NCBI RefSeq assembly: GCF_026210795.1
Contig: NC_089431.1
Coordinates: 1,674,001-1,738,000, forward strand
Reading direction: 5' to 3'
Source: Rhizophagus irregularis
Taxonomy: Eukaryota > Glomeromycota > Glomeromycetes > Glomerales > Glomeraceae
Length of the DNA stretch: 64,000 bases
Below are positions 51,608 through 61,994 of the stretch, piece by piece. The notes under the pieces are model-generated. The model saw only the letters and a list, made by a program, of their open reading frames with translations, did no database searches and was not told the DNA's origin. The position numbers were made by a program, and so were the translations under genes. Numbering within the stretch: the stretch's first letter is position 1; each line of letters starts with the position of its first letter.

Positions 51608-51806
51608 AACACAAATAATACACATATCATACACATATCGGGTACTTATATATATAGTATACCTATCAGGTACCTGATATATGTATGATATATATATTAG
51701 TACCCGATATGTGTATGATATGTGTATTATTTGTGTATGATTTTCTACATTTTAAGTACCCGATATGTGTAAAATATGTGTAAAATAAATCATTTTTTTA
51801 CCAGTG
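51535..51806. mobile_element. 272-bp palindromic (foldback) MITE
   Basis: The ends CACTGGTAAAAAAATG and CATTTTTTTACCAGTG are perfect inverted copies. Inside is a longer imperfect inverted repeat (around TACACATATCGGGTACTTAA at 51585 and its mirror at 51750-51771) and a central TATA-rich palindrome with CAGGTACCTG. It has no coding capacity. It lies over the 3' end of element A's protease gene. No clean target duplication could be fixed, although a TA follows the right end. Confidence 0.75.
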
Positions 51807-51929
51807 TATGCATAAGGTCAAGAACAAGCTTGAGGTGAATTGTGCGACCACTACTTCTGAATGTGATGATCTGTCAACCCCAGACTGCATTTCGCAGGAC
51901 TTAAGTGAGGATGGCGCATTAAAAAAAAA

Positions 51930-52058
51930 GTGAGTTATGAAGAGCTCGAAAAAATGTTATTTAGCGCTCTTAAGTCTAAAGAGGATCTTAACGAATTGTG
52001 TGAGAAATTATTAGTACGCTATGATAAACTAAATGGGAAATATCTTCTACACGGCTAG
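51930..52058 (+). pseudogene. Fragment duplicated from the neighbouring coiled-coil gene
   Basis: The short frame YEELEKMLFSALKSKEDLNE then LCEKLLVRYDKLNGK is a paralogue of the front of the coiled-coil protein at 52731 (YEQELEKKLYTTLSSKAEIN then DLCEKLLAKNSEYSE). It has no complete gene around it. A partial duplication within element A is the simplest reading. Confidence 0.55.
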
Positions 52059-52141
52059 ACGTCTATTCACCTCTGCTTTATTTTTTTCGTCTCTCTTAGC
52101 TTCTTTTTCATAAAATGCATTCAGATCCTCTCTGCTAATAT

Positions 52142-52690
52142 TTAAACCTTCAGAACCCTCTGGGCTTGTAGACGTTGGCTGATTCTGGGTAATAGATGGT
52201 TCAGAGATTCTAACGGATTTGGACTTGGGTTTCTTTCCTCCGGTCTTTTTACCTTACTCCCAGAAATAACATTGCATTCCACAGGATCTGCTTGCTGATA
52301 TGAACCAGGTTCTTCTGACAGTGGTTTTATATCTTTAGGGTCTATTGGTAGGTGAGCTCCTCTCCAAATTTGATACACCCGCCGTGTTGATATTTTGTAT
52401 TTGTTAGCCATGACTTCTGATGCCCGCTTCGTTGAATTTTTAGCTTTAATAATATCCTGGATATCTTCAGCAGATAGGGGGTTGCATCTGAACGCAAATA
52501 CTGAAGCATTTTTTACAAATAGACAAAAAAAAATCTTTCGAAAAATTACCGGTATATTTTTGATATTTTTTCGGTATTCGTTTAATCTCTGTTCGGTATT
52601 ATCGATATATTTTCGGTAGATTCGGTGTATTCGGTGTATTCGATATATTCGGTCTAAAAAATTTGCCAAGTAAAAAATTTTCAATCGCAT
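52142..52690 (-). CDS. Element A small helix-turn-helix protein
   Basis: The credible part is SAEDIQDIIKAKNSTKRASE then VMANKYKISTRRVYQIWRGA, a clear HTH with a resolvase/Homeodomain-like look (a first helix, KISTRRVYQIW as recognition helix). A Pro/Ser/Lys-rich tail follows. The N-terminal ~55 residues of the open frame come from a TTCGGTGTATTCGG-type tandem repeat (52540-52660) and are probably not part of the protein, so the true start or an intron is unresolved. It could regulate element genes or bind the termini. Confidence 0.5.
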   Translation of the reverse strand: MRLKIFYLANFLDRIYRIHRIHRIYRKYIDNTEQRLNEYRKNIKNIPVIFRKIFFCLFVKNASVFAFRCNPLSAEDIQDIIKAKNSTKRASEVMANKYKISTRRVYQIWRGAHLPIDPKDIKPLSEEPGSYQQADPVECNVISGSKVKRPEERNPSPNPLESLNHLLPRISQRLQAQRVLKV

Positions 52691-52730
52691 GTTTTTTTTA
52701 ATATACTAGCAACTAAGCCGAAAAAAGGCT

Positions 52731-53729
52731 ATGACCAATGTGTATACCTTGAAAGATATTAATAATAAAGGTCATCGGCTTGGTAGTGCGTATGAGCAAG
52801 AGCTCGAAAAAAAATTGTATACCACTCTTAGTTCTAAAGCCGAAATTAATGATCTTTGTGAAAAGTTGTTGGCTAAAAATTCAGAGTATTCGGAGCGAGA
52901 GGAGGATATTGAAAATAAGATTAGCCAGTTAAATACGTCCAGTACTAAAGTTAGATCCCAACTCATTTCTGAACGGAAGTCTCATTCTGAAAGTCAACGT
53001 GGACTTGAAGCCAAATATACTGCTGAAATCCAATCGCTCAAATCAGAGATTAAAACACTGAAGAGAAAGGCGACTTTGGCCCAGAAAGCTTCGTCCGCTG
53101 ACAAGGTCCAGATTCTTTCTCTTGAAACTAAAATACGCGAATTGGAAGGTAAGTTGGAGGACATAGATCTAGAGCGTACATATCATGATTTGGATGTAAT
53201 GGGAGGGGTGGTAGAAGAGCCGGCCCAAATAAGCTCATCCGAAATAGAATCTCTCAGGCTTAAATTGGAACGAGCGAATGAGGACCGTAATTCGAAAGAA
53301 TATACAATAGAATATATGGAAAAAGGGATAGAAGCAACACATGAGATAACCAGTCGGAAAATAGATAGCCGGTCTTCAGAACGATTAAAATTAATGGAGG
53401 AAAATAGGTCCCTCAAGGACCAGTTAGCGTTAAAGAAAAATACTTCGTCCCAAATAATTTCAAGTGAGGGGATTCCTTTGGAATCAGGTGGCGCAGAAGC
53501 AGTACCATTGTCCCAAGAAATATCTCTAGCACCGGCTATTCCTGTCGTTGCGAGTTCTCTAATATTGCCGATGATAACATATTCCATGCTTGCCTTACTA
53601 CTGATTGTGGTTATATGGCTCGTGGTCAGGAAATGGTGGAATCTATGGGGTATGAATAAAAAAAATGATCGATATTTCACACACGAAAAATATATAAATA
53701 GGCCAGATATTTATTATCTCAATACCTAA
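52731..53729 (+). CDS. Element A coiled-coil protein with C-terminal membrane anchor
   Basis: An open frame of 332 residues. It is almost entirely heptad-repeat helix from about 20 to 245 (for example LETKIRELEGKLEDIDLERT; SEIESLRLKLERANEDRNSK). A short Pro/Ala/Ser linker follows, then one hydrophobic segment (ILPMITYSMLALLLIVVIWL, about 279-300) and a basic tail (VVRKWWNLWGMNKK). There is no signal peptide, so it is a tail-anchored type with most of the protein cytosolic, or a virion-envelope-like stalk. It could be a fibre or membrane-tethering protein; no family is recognised. Confidence 0.6.
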   Translation: MTNVYTLKDINNKGHRLGSAYEQELEKKLYTTLSSKAEINDLCEKLLAKNSEYSEREEDIENKISQLNTSSTKVRSQLISERKSHSESQRGLEAKYTAEIQSLKSEIKTLKRKATLAQKASSADKVQILSLETKIRELEGKLEDIDLERTYHDLDVMGGVVEEPAQISSSEIESLRLKLERANEDRNSKEYTIEYMEKGIEATHEITSRKIDSRSSERLKLMEENRSLKDQLALKKNTSSQIISSEGIPLESGGAEAVPLSQEISLAPAIPVVASSLILPMITYSMLALLLIVVIWLVVRKWWNLWGMNKKNDRYFTHEKYINRPDIYYLNT

Positions 53730-53733
53730 TCGA

Positions 53734-54102
53734 CTACCGTATAAGTACTGGCGCGAGCGGGACTTCTCTGAATCTTCTTTGGATGTGGGCTAATACCTTT
53801 TTTGATAAATCTTCGGGTGGATTTATTAATATCTTTTTAGCTTGAGCCAGTGTACATGCAAATAACCATCCAATATGGATCTGGTTACCTCCCTTACCAT
53901 TATGACCGTGTTGTAGTAAATATTGATAGTCATCCATTACGATATCTCTCATCCCTTCCTGATCCGCTATTATTTTGCGAAATAACCATCTATCATCTTC
54001 TGTGATTGGGAAATGGATTTTGTTGGGTTCGAAGCCTATGTACTGGGAAACTTGGTCACGTAGTTCAGCCATTATATCAATAAAACTTATGTTTAAAAAC
54101 AC
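53734..54102 (-). CDS. Element A unknown small protein (112-122 residues)
   Basis: The more likely start is MAELRDQVSQYIGFEPNK at 54072; another Met lies 10 codons upstream. It contains FPITEDDRWLFRKIIADQEG and HGHNGKGGNQIHIGWLFACT, and ends LAPVLIR. It lies 4 bp beyond the coiled-coil gene on the opposite strand. Not recognised. Confidence 0.5.
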   Translation of the reverse strand: MFLNISFIDIMAELRDQVSQYIGFEPNKIHFPITEDDRWLFRKIIADQEGMRDIVMDDYQYLLQHGHNGKGGNQIHIGWLFACTLAQAKKILINPPEDLSKKVLAHIQRRFREVPLAPVLIR

Positions 54103-54372
54103 TAGTGATCCATAATAGCCGTTAAGGCGTTTCGCAAAAATAGGCCTTAGCCACGGAGTATATCACATGTTTTTGGCCGGCCCCAGCTGAAAAATACTAA
54201 TGATCATCTCCGGGCATATCCGTGGCCAGGCTATATGATCGGAGGTCAGAAGTTTGAAGATAAAAATTGAAGTTAGCCGGTATTATTGCAAGAGAAAAAT
54301 ATATATATATAAATAATATTGTATGGATTCTTAGCCGGAATTGCCACACCCCGTTAAGAGTACTTAACAATA
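54103..54372. other. Spacer with an imperfect inverted repeat
   Basis: No gene. The words TAGCCACGGAGTATATCA (54151) and ATATCCGTGGCCAGGCTATA (54220) are imperfect inverted copies around TTTGGCCGGCCCC, so the spacer may fold. It lies between the unknown small gene and the 3' end of the polymerase region. Confidence 0.4.
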
Positions 54373-56501
54373 TTATCTATTTAAGTACTTTGCTAGCACC
54401 TCTGACCCAGTTATATCCTCAAGATGGAAATACCATAAATTATTAATGTCGTCTAATGCCCCAATTTCTGATATATGAGGTAAGGCAGGTAGGTCAGCAA
54501 TTATCTCATTTTTTCGCATGGATGAAACTGGGCCGATTTCTTCTGGAATTGATACATGCTCTTTATAACGCATATGATAGACCAATTTGTGAAAGAATAA
54601 ATTATACTCTTCAATACATTTTGCAAGCTCGCTAGGATATCGAGCAAAATCAGAGCATATTTTTTCCCTCATTTCGTCATCTACTGAGAGGTTTTTATCT
54701 TTTGAAATTTTCCTAACGCATTTCATAAATGTCTCCCATAATACCTCGATAGGGTTGCTTGCCATGAAAATCTCATAGCTAAGCCATTTACCATAAAATA
54801 TTTCATATGAACTACCTATCTTTTGATACAACATTTCTTGTGCTTCTATGACAGCGTTTCTATAGGCGCATTTATAAGCATTTCCACGGGATACCATTAT
54901 CTTGGAAGTAATACCATTAACTATGATATTCTCCTTCACAAAACCCTCAAGCCATGATTTGGCTTTCTTTTGAGCATGGTCATCTATTTGCTTATATTTC
55001 TCATCCGGATCCTTAATTTGCATTATTTTATCTGAGGGGGTCGGCTCATGTCTTTTATCATACATGATAAATCGGGCACAGAGACCAATGATAGTTTTTT
55101 CGTAATAATGATATAAATCTAACTCCTTACCCAATTCCTTAGCTACGTCCACAAATTCCATTTTCTCGCCTTTAGTTGGTTCTAACTTTCTACCATGTAA
55201 ATCAAAAGTCGTATCTGGATGAGTTACTACGTAACTAAAGCGCCCACCTGGTACCAGAATCTTAGTATCATATTTTCCTTTCATTCATCCTATAAAACGC
55301 TGAACAGCTTTGTTATCTTTATCAGGTTTCCAAGCGTCAGTCTCTATAAATTGTTCAAAATTCCACTGCTCATGATTAATTATAGCATCCCTGAGAACGT
55401 CTTCAACAATCTCATGGAGTGATTAGACGTTATTAATATCCATAGCCCTTCGCATAATACGATCCATATAGTTTTGAAAACTTGGGATTTACCCTGCTTC
55501 ACAGTATCTATTCCCCTTATAAAAGGCTCTCTTGGTTCGAAGTTAGGAGTCTCTTCATGGTCAATGCCAAAATATTTTTTCTTTTCGGTAAACGCTACTG
55601 GAAATAGTACTTCCTCGTAGGCTATTTTAAGATAATCCGACCTAGTCTTGAGTCTGAGGAAAGTGTTCACATCATTGCGCAATTTTTCCATTACACCCAT
55701 AGTAGTCTTGACCATCTCAGTCCAATACTCTAGTTTAGAGATTTCTCCCTCCCCATCATTATAAGCCAGTTCGTATTTCTCATAGCAGGAATCTGGACAA
55801 ATGAGATATAAGGAATCGGTATCACCGTATTTTATCCTAAAGCCTTTCTTTCTAACGTACTCTGCAACACGTTTGATAATTTCTTGCCCAGCCAAAGTAA
55901 CACCTCCAGCAAGTTCGAGTATGTAGAATGGGGAACCACTTCTGCCCGTCACACCATAGAATGAATTCATATACAATTTAATGGCTTTCTGCTTAGAATT
56001 TAAAGAATCATAGGCAAAGCAGACAGAACTGTATTCTTTTATAAAATTATCATATGATAAATCAATAAAAGGATCTAAGATTTTAACCATCTCAGCACGC
56101 TTCTTCACATTCTTCGTCGAGGACAAAACATCTTTGATTGCGTCCGCTATTGAGATAGATCCGCTGGCATGATCCCAAAGGGATCCATCCATTCTACTTT
56201 TGACCTTTCCCATATATTTCTTTTTCTTTCCAACATCAGCAAGTTTGAAAAGCGTTGATTCACACCAGTATACGCGTTGATCAACACCAGCTAGTTGTTC
56301 AACATGATTAACAATATTAATCAACACCCATATATTGGAGTATATCAGCGCATAATGTTAATATACGCGTCGTTCAACTCTAATTTGTAGTGCAACACAT
56401 TATGCATTGTTGTTCAACGCACTGTATATTAACGCATATATATGATTACATGTGTATATTTTAATTAAATTATATTTATTTATTTATTTTTACTCACCTT
56501 A

Positions 56502-56565
56502 GGAACCGAACCGGTTACCTCAACTTACAATATCATATCTCACGATCTAACCACTGTACTATTTA
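56502..56565 (-). ncRNA. tRNA-like segment with RNA polymerase III boxes (SINE head or tRNA fossil)
   Basis: On the minus strand, TAGTACAGTGGTTAGATCG reads like a tRNA D-arm with box A, and GGTTCGGTTCC (56502-56512) fits the box B consensus GGTTCRANNCC closely. The spacing of about 30-35 bp between boxes is right for a tRNA or tRNA-derived SINE. I cannot pair a full acceptor stem, so I do not call a functional tRNA. Confidence 0.5.
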
Positions 56566-56999
56566 ATTTAAGTATAATATACATTTATTAAAATTAGTAT
56601 TTAAAAAAAAAATCATTTCGTCAATACTATAATGGCCGTACTCTATATCACATGTATCACGTGATACTGGATTACTGCTGCGGACTGCGGTATAGCAAAA
56701 AAAGAAATTAAGCTTTTTTTAGCAAAGCTTAATTTTTTTTTGCTTTTCTTCGTTCTCTCCTTCCCTTTCGTTTTCCCATTACCCCTTCGTTCTCCCCTTC
56801 CCTTTCGTTTCATTCTTTTCCCTTTCGTTCTCCCCTTTCTCCCCTTTCCTTTATAAAAGTTTTATCCATTATTTCTATAAAAACTCCGTAAAAATGAGCC
56901 TTCACGGATCCATTCACAGAAAATGTAATAAGTGGATAAATTCCGTAATATAAGGTCATTAATTCCGGAGATATGAGCCTTTTACGGAAAAAAGTTTGG

Positions 57000-58020
57000 T
57001 GAGTTTCGCAACGAAACGTTGCGAAACTATTTATTCATTTTTTAACGAAACGTTTTTTAACGTTTCGAAATATTTTTTTAAAAATTCTTTTAATCGGAAC
57101 GTTGGCTAACGTTCCGATTATTTTTTTTATTTCATTTTTAATCGGAACGTTGAAAAACATTCCGAAATATTATTTTTTTTTAAAATTATTTTAATCGGAA
57201 CGTTGGCTAACGTTCTGATTAATTTTTTTACTTCATTTTTAATCGGAACGTTGAAAAACGTTCCGAAATATTGTTTTTTAAAAAATTCTTTAATCGGAAC
57301 GTTGGCTAACGTTCCGATTTTTCATTAAAAATATTTTGAAATGTTTTTAGCGTTTGAAATATTTGTTTTATTTTTTTAATCGGAGCGTTGTCTGCGTTCG
57401 AAATATTTGTTTTTTCATTTTTTTAATCGGACGTTGGCTAAGCGTTCCGATTTTTCATTAAAATTATTTTGAAAGCGTTTTTAACGTTTGAAATATTTGT
57501 TTTATTTTTTTTAATCGAAGCGTTGGTTAGCGTTCCGATTTTTCATTTTTAGCAAAGCGTTTTTTAGCGTTTGAAAATATTTTTTTTTCTTTTTTTTAAT
57601 CGGAGCGTTTTTAGCGTTCGAAACAATTTTTTTTAATTTTTTTAATCGGAACGTTGGCGTTCCGATTATTTTTTTATTTTACTTTTTTAACGAAACGTTG
57701 AAAAACGTTTCATTTATTCTTTTTTTTTAACTTCTTTAATCGGAACGTTGTCTAACGCTTCTGATTTTTTTATTTTTCATTTTTTTTAACGAAACGCTTT
57801 TTAACGCTTTCGAAAATACATTTTTTTTTATTTTTTTCTTAATCGGAACGTTGGCTAACGTTCCGATTTTTTTTGTATTTCATTTTTAATGAAACGTTTT
57901 TTAACGTTTCGAAACTTTTTTTTTTGATTTTTTTTTTAATCGGAACGTTGGCTAACGTTCCGATTTTTTTTATTACATTTTTTAACGAAATGCTTATTAA
58001 CGTTTCGTAATTTTTTTTCA
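57000..58020. repeat. Array of short perfect hairpins separated by T-tracts
   Basis: Roughly two dozen stems in 1 kb. Three types recur: AATCGGAACGTTGGCTAACG continuing to its mirror (12-bp stem, GGCT loop); CGAAACGTT...AACGTTTCG; and CGGAACGTTGAAAAACGTTC continuing to its mirror. They alternate and are separated by 10-25 bases of mostly T. No coding potential is seen. Confidence 0.75.
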
Positions 58021-58044
58021 TTTTTTTTTCCTTTCTTCTTTTAG

Positions 58045-59015
58045 GTCAGCGGGTGGACTTCCGAGTTCCGAAGAACGGAAAACCAAGATTTGTAAGATAA
58101 GTACGAATCTTGGTTTAATTTTTTTTTTCTTTTTTTTTTAATATTATTAATGAACGGTTACTAATAACCGTTCTTTTCTTTTTTAGGTTTCGGGCGGCTT
58201 CCTGGTTCCGAAGAACGGAAAAGAACCAAGATTCGTAAGTATATACGAATCTTGGTTTTGTTTTTTTTTGTTTTTTTTTTAAAAAAATATTATGAACGGT
58301 TACTAATAACCGTTCTTTACTTCTATTTTTTAGGTTTCGGGCGGCTTCCTGGTTCCGAAGAACGGAAAAGAACCAAGATTCGTAAGTATATACGAATCTT
58401 GGTTTTGTTTTTTTTATTTTTTTTTAATATTATGAACGGTTACTAATAACCGTTCCTTTCTTTTTTATAGGTTCGGGTGGACTTCGGACAAACGGGAGAA
58501 CCAAGATTCGTAAGTACGAGTACGAATTTTGGTTTTTGTTTTTTTTTTAATATTTTGGAACGGTTTACTAACCGTTCCTTTCTTTTTTCTTTTATAGGTT
58601 CGGGTGGGCTTCCCAAGAACGGAAAAACCCAAAGATTCGTAAGAATCTTTATTTTTTTTCTTTCTTTGTTTATTATTATGAACGGTTTACTAACCGTTCT
58701 TTCTTTTTTCTTTTATAGGTTCGGGTAGGCTTCCCAAGAACGGAAAACCCAAAGAATCGGTAAGTTTTGAATAAAACACGTTTTTTATTTTTATTTTTTT
58801 TATTTTTTTTTAATTTTCTCTTTTCTTTTTGTAGGTATCGATTCTTTCGGCTTTGGGACTTGGATATGCCGATATGGTAAGTTTCGATATTCGAAACTTA
58901 CATTTTTTTAATTATTTTTTTTAATTTTATTCTTTAAGAAACGTTCTAACTGAACGTTTCTCTTTTTTGTAGGCCTAGATTTTCTTTTCGGCGCTCTGGA
59001 TTTTTCTTTTGTAGG
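58045..59015 (+). repeat. Tandem array of ~40-48-nt mini-exons with strong intron signals
   Basis: Exon-like blocks lie at 58045-58091, 58187-58234, 58334-58381, 58471-58509, 58598-58638, 58719-58759, 58835-58876 and from 58973. Each is preceded by a long T/C tract ending TAG and followed by GTAAG(T). The spacers (about 75-100 nt) contain TACTAAT or TACTAAC about 20-30 nt before the acceptor, the classic branch-point consensus, in the first six cases. The blocks share GGCTTCC...AAGAACGGAAAA...CCAAGATTCG. The 48-nt version reads VSGGFLVPKNGKEPRF in one frame, but all three frames are open. The 41-nt blocks change phase. Whether it is transcribed is unknown. Confidence 0.55.
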
Positions 59016-59681
59016 TCAGCTTGATGGTTATTTCGACCCTTGAGCGAATGAATAATGGAAGATAATTCCTCAATCCTCAATGTGAATATTAAACCACTTG
59101 ATGTTGTTAAGACACATACGACGAGATTTGGTTTTGATTTTTATCATGAAGGAGCATAATATTAATATAATTATCGAGGGAAAGTTCATATTTCCACCTT
59201 GTTATGGTTGTGTCACTAGGGGCGCTATGTCAACGGAATTTTAGTACGTTAATCGCTTAAAAATCCGCGGCAATCCAATTATAACAAGAGGATGAATTTT
59301 TACAATTTTACATGATTAGATATTGTATTTGTATTGTACTGTATTCTATAAATAAATTTACAATGTTTTACAATTTAAAAATTTTAAAATATACACGTTA
59401 ATAATATACAATAATATATATGTTAATAAATTACTAATACTACAATTAAAGTTAACTATCGTACGATGACTAAAAAATACTATTGCTACCATTGCTATAC
59501 GTGTTTTTAATATCAATATACGCGTTTTTATACATTGTATACGCATTTTTAAACTATCGTTGTTTTACTATGTGTAGCTTTACACTTAAATGGGTGTTGT
59601 TTTACACGTTTTTAAACATTTTTAAGTGGTGTTGATTGACAAAGGGTTCGTTTCCCTACGTTTTTTGGCGTTAAGCAACAC
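59016..59681. other. Right part of the 3.5-kb insertion, no gene seen
   Basis: AT-rich sequence. Near the right end there are repeated TACACGTTTTTAA / ATACGCGTTTTTA words (59400-59620) and GTGTTGTTTTACACG, typical of subterminal repeats. Short open frames here look like chance. Confidence 0.45.
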
Positions 59682-61994
59682 ATGGTGTTTTTCAACACTT
59701 TATACACCTGTTTAAAACTTGCTGATGAATGGGCTTTAGCTGGGCTTTTATTTCATTTCGCATTCTCCCCAATCTCTCCAATATCTTTGGGAAAAGACCT
59801 TTCTGATCAGGCTTATTGCCGTATAGTCCAGGCTCGTATAGGATTACCATTATACTTGAACTCGATATTGTGGAGTACTTTATTTTCTCTTTCTAACTCA
59901 TCTACTTCCGAAAGTGTTGAGACCATCTTCTCGGGTGAGAGGTTGTAAGTCATAATTATGCTAGGGTATAAGGAAGCGAAGTCCAAACCTGTGACAGGAC
60001 GTTTATTTTCGAGACCCTTTACTGGCGGGAAAACATATGCTCCCGGAAACTTCCAGATGCTTTCTGATCGGAAGTTTTCATGCTGAATAGTATGTCCTGG
60101 GTCCATGCTTCAGCACCCAAGAGGTTGGATACTTTTGTCCTTATGGCATAATAATGTGTATCAAATAGAGTTATATATGCTATCGAAGCAACTTCTCTAT
60201 AATCATTTATTATATTATGCCTGACCGCGAGCTCCTGACAACGTAAGGCGTCTATGGTACAGTAATTAGCTATTTCGTGCATATTTTCAGTGGAAGAGTC
60301 TGAAATCCTACCCCTCGCTTCTGAATAGTACTTCCATAATTTGCTTATAGGTAAATCGGCTTTGCTGTCGAGACCACAATCTTCTAAGAAGTATTTGAGT
60401 GATCTTCTCTCTGAACGGGGGAAAAGTTGCAACAAACTCGCGCAAACGTCAATTGGTACGCATCCGGGAAGCTTAAGAAAAGATGATTCAAAGTTCAAAT
60501 TATTGGTACCAAATTTGATGTTAATAGATTCACGACCTTCTGTTCTTCTGAAGTTCCTGTCCGTTTTCTTCGCCCATTGGTCCCTATGAAAGAAACCACT
60601 GCTTAATGGCTTTTCAGTTCCACTGAAATAATTCCAAATGAGGATGGATTGAATATTGGCTGTCTTATGCAGATTTGCTGACATTTGTTGGACCATCCAG
60701 TCGAGAACCTTTAATTTTGTAGCCTTCTCCACTATAAATGGCCAATCATATCCAGAATCGTTAAAGCCAAGCTGGATGTCTGGGGCAAAGATTTCCAACA
60801 TAGAGCAAATGCCTTTAAGAGATTGGTCTGATTCCCGCATATGATGATCATGCAACGTGGATCTGGTGCCGTCTCAACATCAACGAGACGTATTTGTTCT
60901 AGTGGTTTTGGGTCATCTTTCCAGTGAACCATCATACAGATCATAAAAACTTGAGCTGTATCATTTTCTGCTTGTGGGAAATTACCTAACTCACGCGAAT
61001 CGTATGTTTCTATGTCCCATGTTAGAACTAATGCTCGGTCACGAGAAAAGAGAGAAGATGGATAAATTTTATAAAGTGGTTCAAAATCAACTATGGGTTG
61101 GAAATTACCAATGTGAACATAAAATGCATGCGGACAATGTTGGGATTTTGCATAATAAGGTGCACTGAAATTATATTTGTAGTCGCTTATTAACCCCATC
61201 CGGAAAGTGGTATTCTATACTTTCTTGCGACTTTACGGTAATATGTGCCCGTATCATCTGAAGCGGTTTCTATTCTATTTTCTTGATCGACCTTCGAATT
61301 ATAGTTTGAAATGATATTGAGAGCAGTGAACCTTATATCTTTATTAGGTGCAATGATGCGAAGATAAGACTTTTTTTCCGCATGGTAGCCACGAATAGGA
61401 TATGCCTTTATGCACTCCCTTCAGATCAGATTCATGTTTACTCTATTCCCCTGGCTGTCTTTTTTAGTAGCGAGTAAGTGCTTTATTTTGGACCAGAATT
61501 TAGGAATACTTGCATTTTCAGGAACGCGAATATCAAAAAATATCTTGATACTAGTAATGGTGACGACTGCCTTCTGGCCATTAACGAGATGTCCATAGAT
61601 TCGAAGAACATAATGGGGGATTTTATTAACATTCTCTTTGGCTTCTTCTATGTCGTATGACACGAATGGAATATCTCGACGATTCGCTATCTCAACTTTG
61701 AGAGTTAAAGTTGACCCCTCATCATTTCTCATAGCTAATTTATTACGGGTTGAGAAACCCGCCAAGTAATTCTCACCGCCATATCTGATTACCTGACCCA
61801 ATGATGTTTTTTCTTTTTCAGCCTCTAGGTGAAAAAGGGTGGGGGTGTTAGAGGAGAGGAACTCTGAAAGCTCGAAATGTTCGGCCATTTTTTTCGAAAG
61901 ATTTATAGTTATACCAAATCTCAAGGTATATTATTCGCAAGAAAAAAGTTTAAAATGAAAATAATTCCCCAACATTATTAATTGATATATACAA

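Larger units (their letters stand above)
56234..59727. mobile_element. 3.5-kb TIR insertion in the polymerase region, carrying hairpin and mini-exon arrays
   Basis: The ends CATCAGCAAGTTTGAAAA (56234) and the reverse complement of the right end (CATCAGCAAGTTTTAAAC, to 59727) form terminal inverted repeats. Further in, both sides carry GTTGATYAACACC-like words. No transposase frame was found, so it is non-autonomous. Internal parts are a tRNA-like segment (56502-56565), T-rich spacer with CCCTTTCGTTCTCCCC repeats (56745-56850), a hairpin array (57000-58020) and a mini-exon array (58045-59015). A target duplication longer than one or two bases is not visible. Family unknown. Confidence 0.6.
54373..61924 (-). 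pseudogene. Element A family B DNA polymerase region (RNA-primed, large-DNA-virus type), split by an insertion
   Basis: Read on the minus strand, all signature blocks are present: exonuclease Exo [21 protein letters not shown], Exo [16 protein letters not shown] and Exo [15 protein letters not shown]; polymerase motif [21 protein letters not shown]; motif [18 protein letters not shown]; motif [15 protein letters not shown]; and a thumb-like C-terminus (GGRFSYVVTHPDTTFDLHGR). These forms are those of RNA-primed B polymerases of eukaryotes and nucleocytoplasmic large DNA viruses, not of the protein-primed group. A 3.5-kb TIR insertion (56234-59727) divides it between motif A and motif B, and a few further breaks exist. 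Divergent from the Cys/His-rich gene at 61995. Confidence 0.85.

Noticed and set aside
58252-58728. Plus-strand frames through the mini-exon array read as ordinary proteins
   Set aside because: They run through T-tracts (poly-Phe) and across consensus splice sites. The exon-by-exon reading explains the sequence better.
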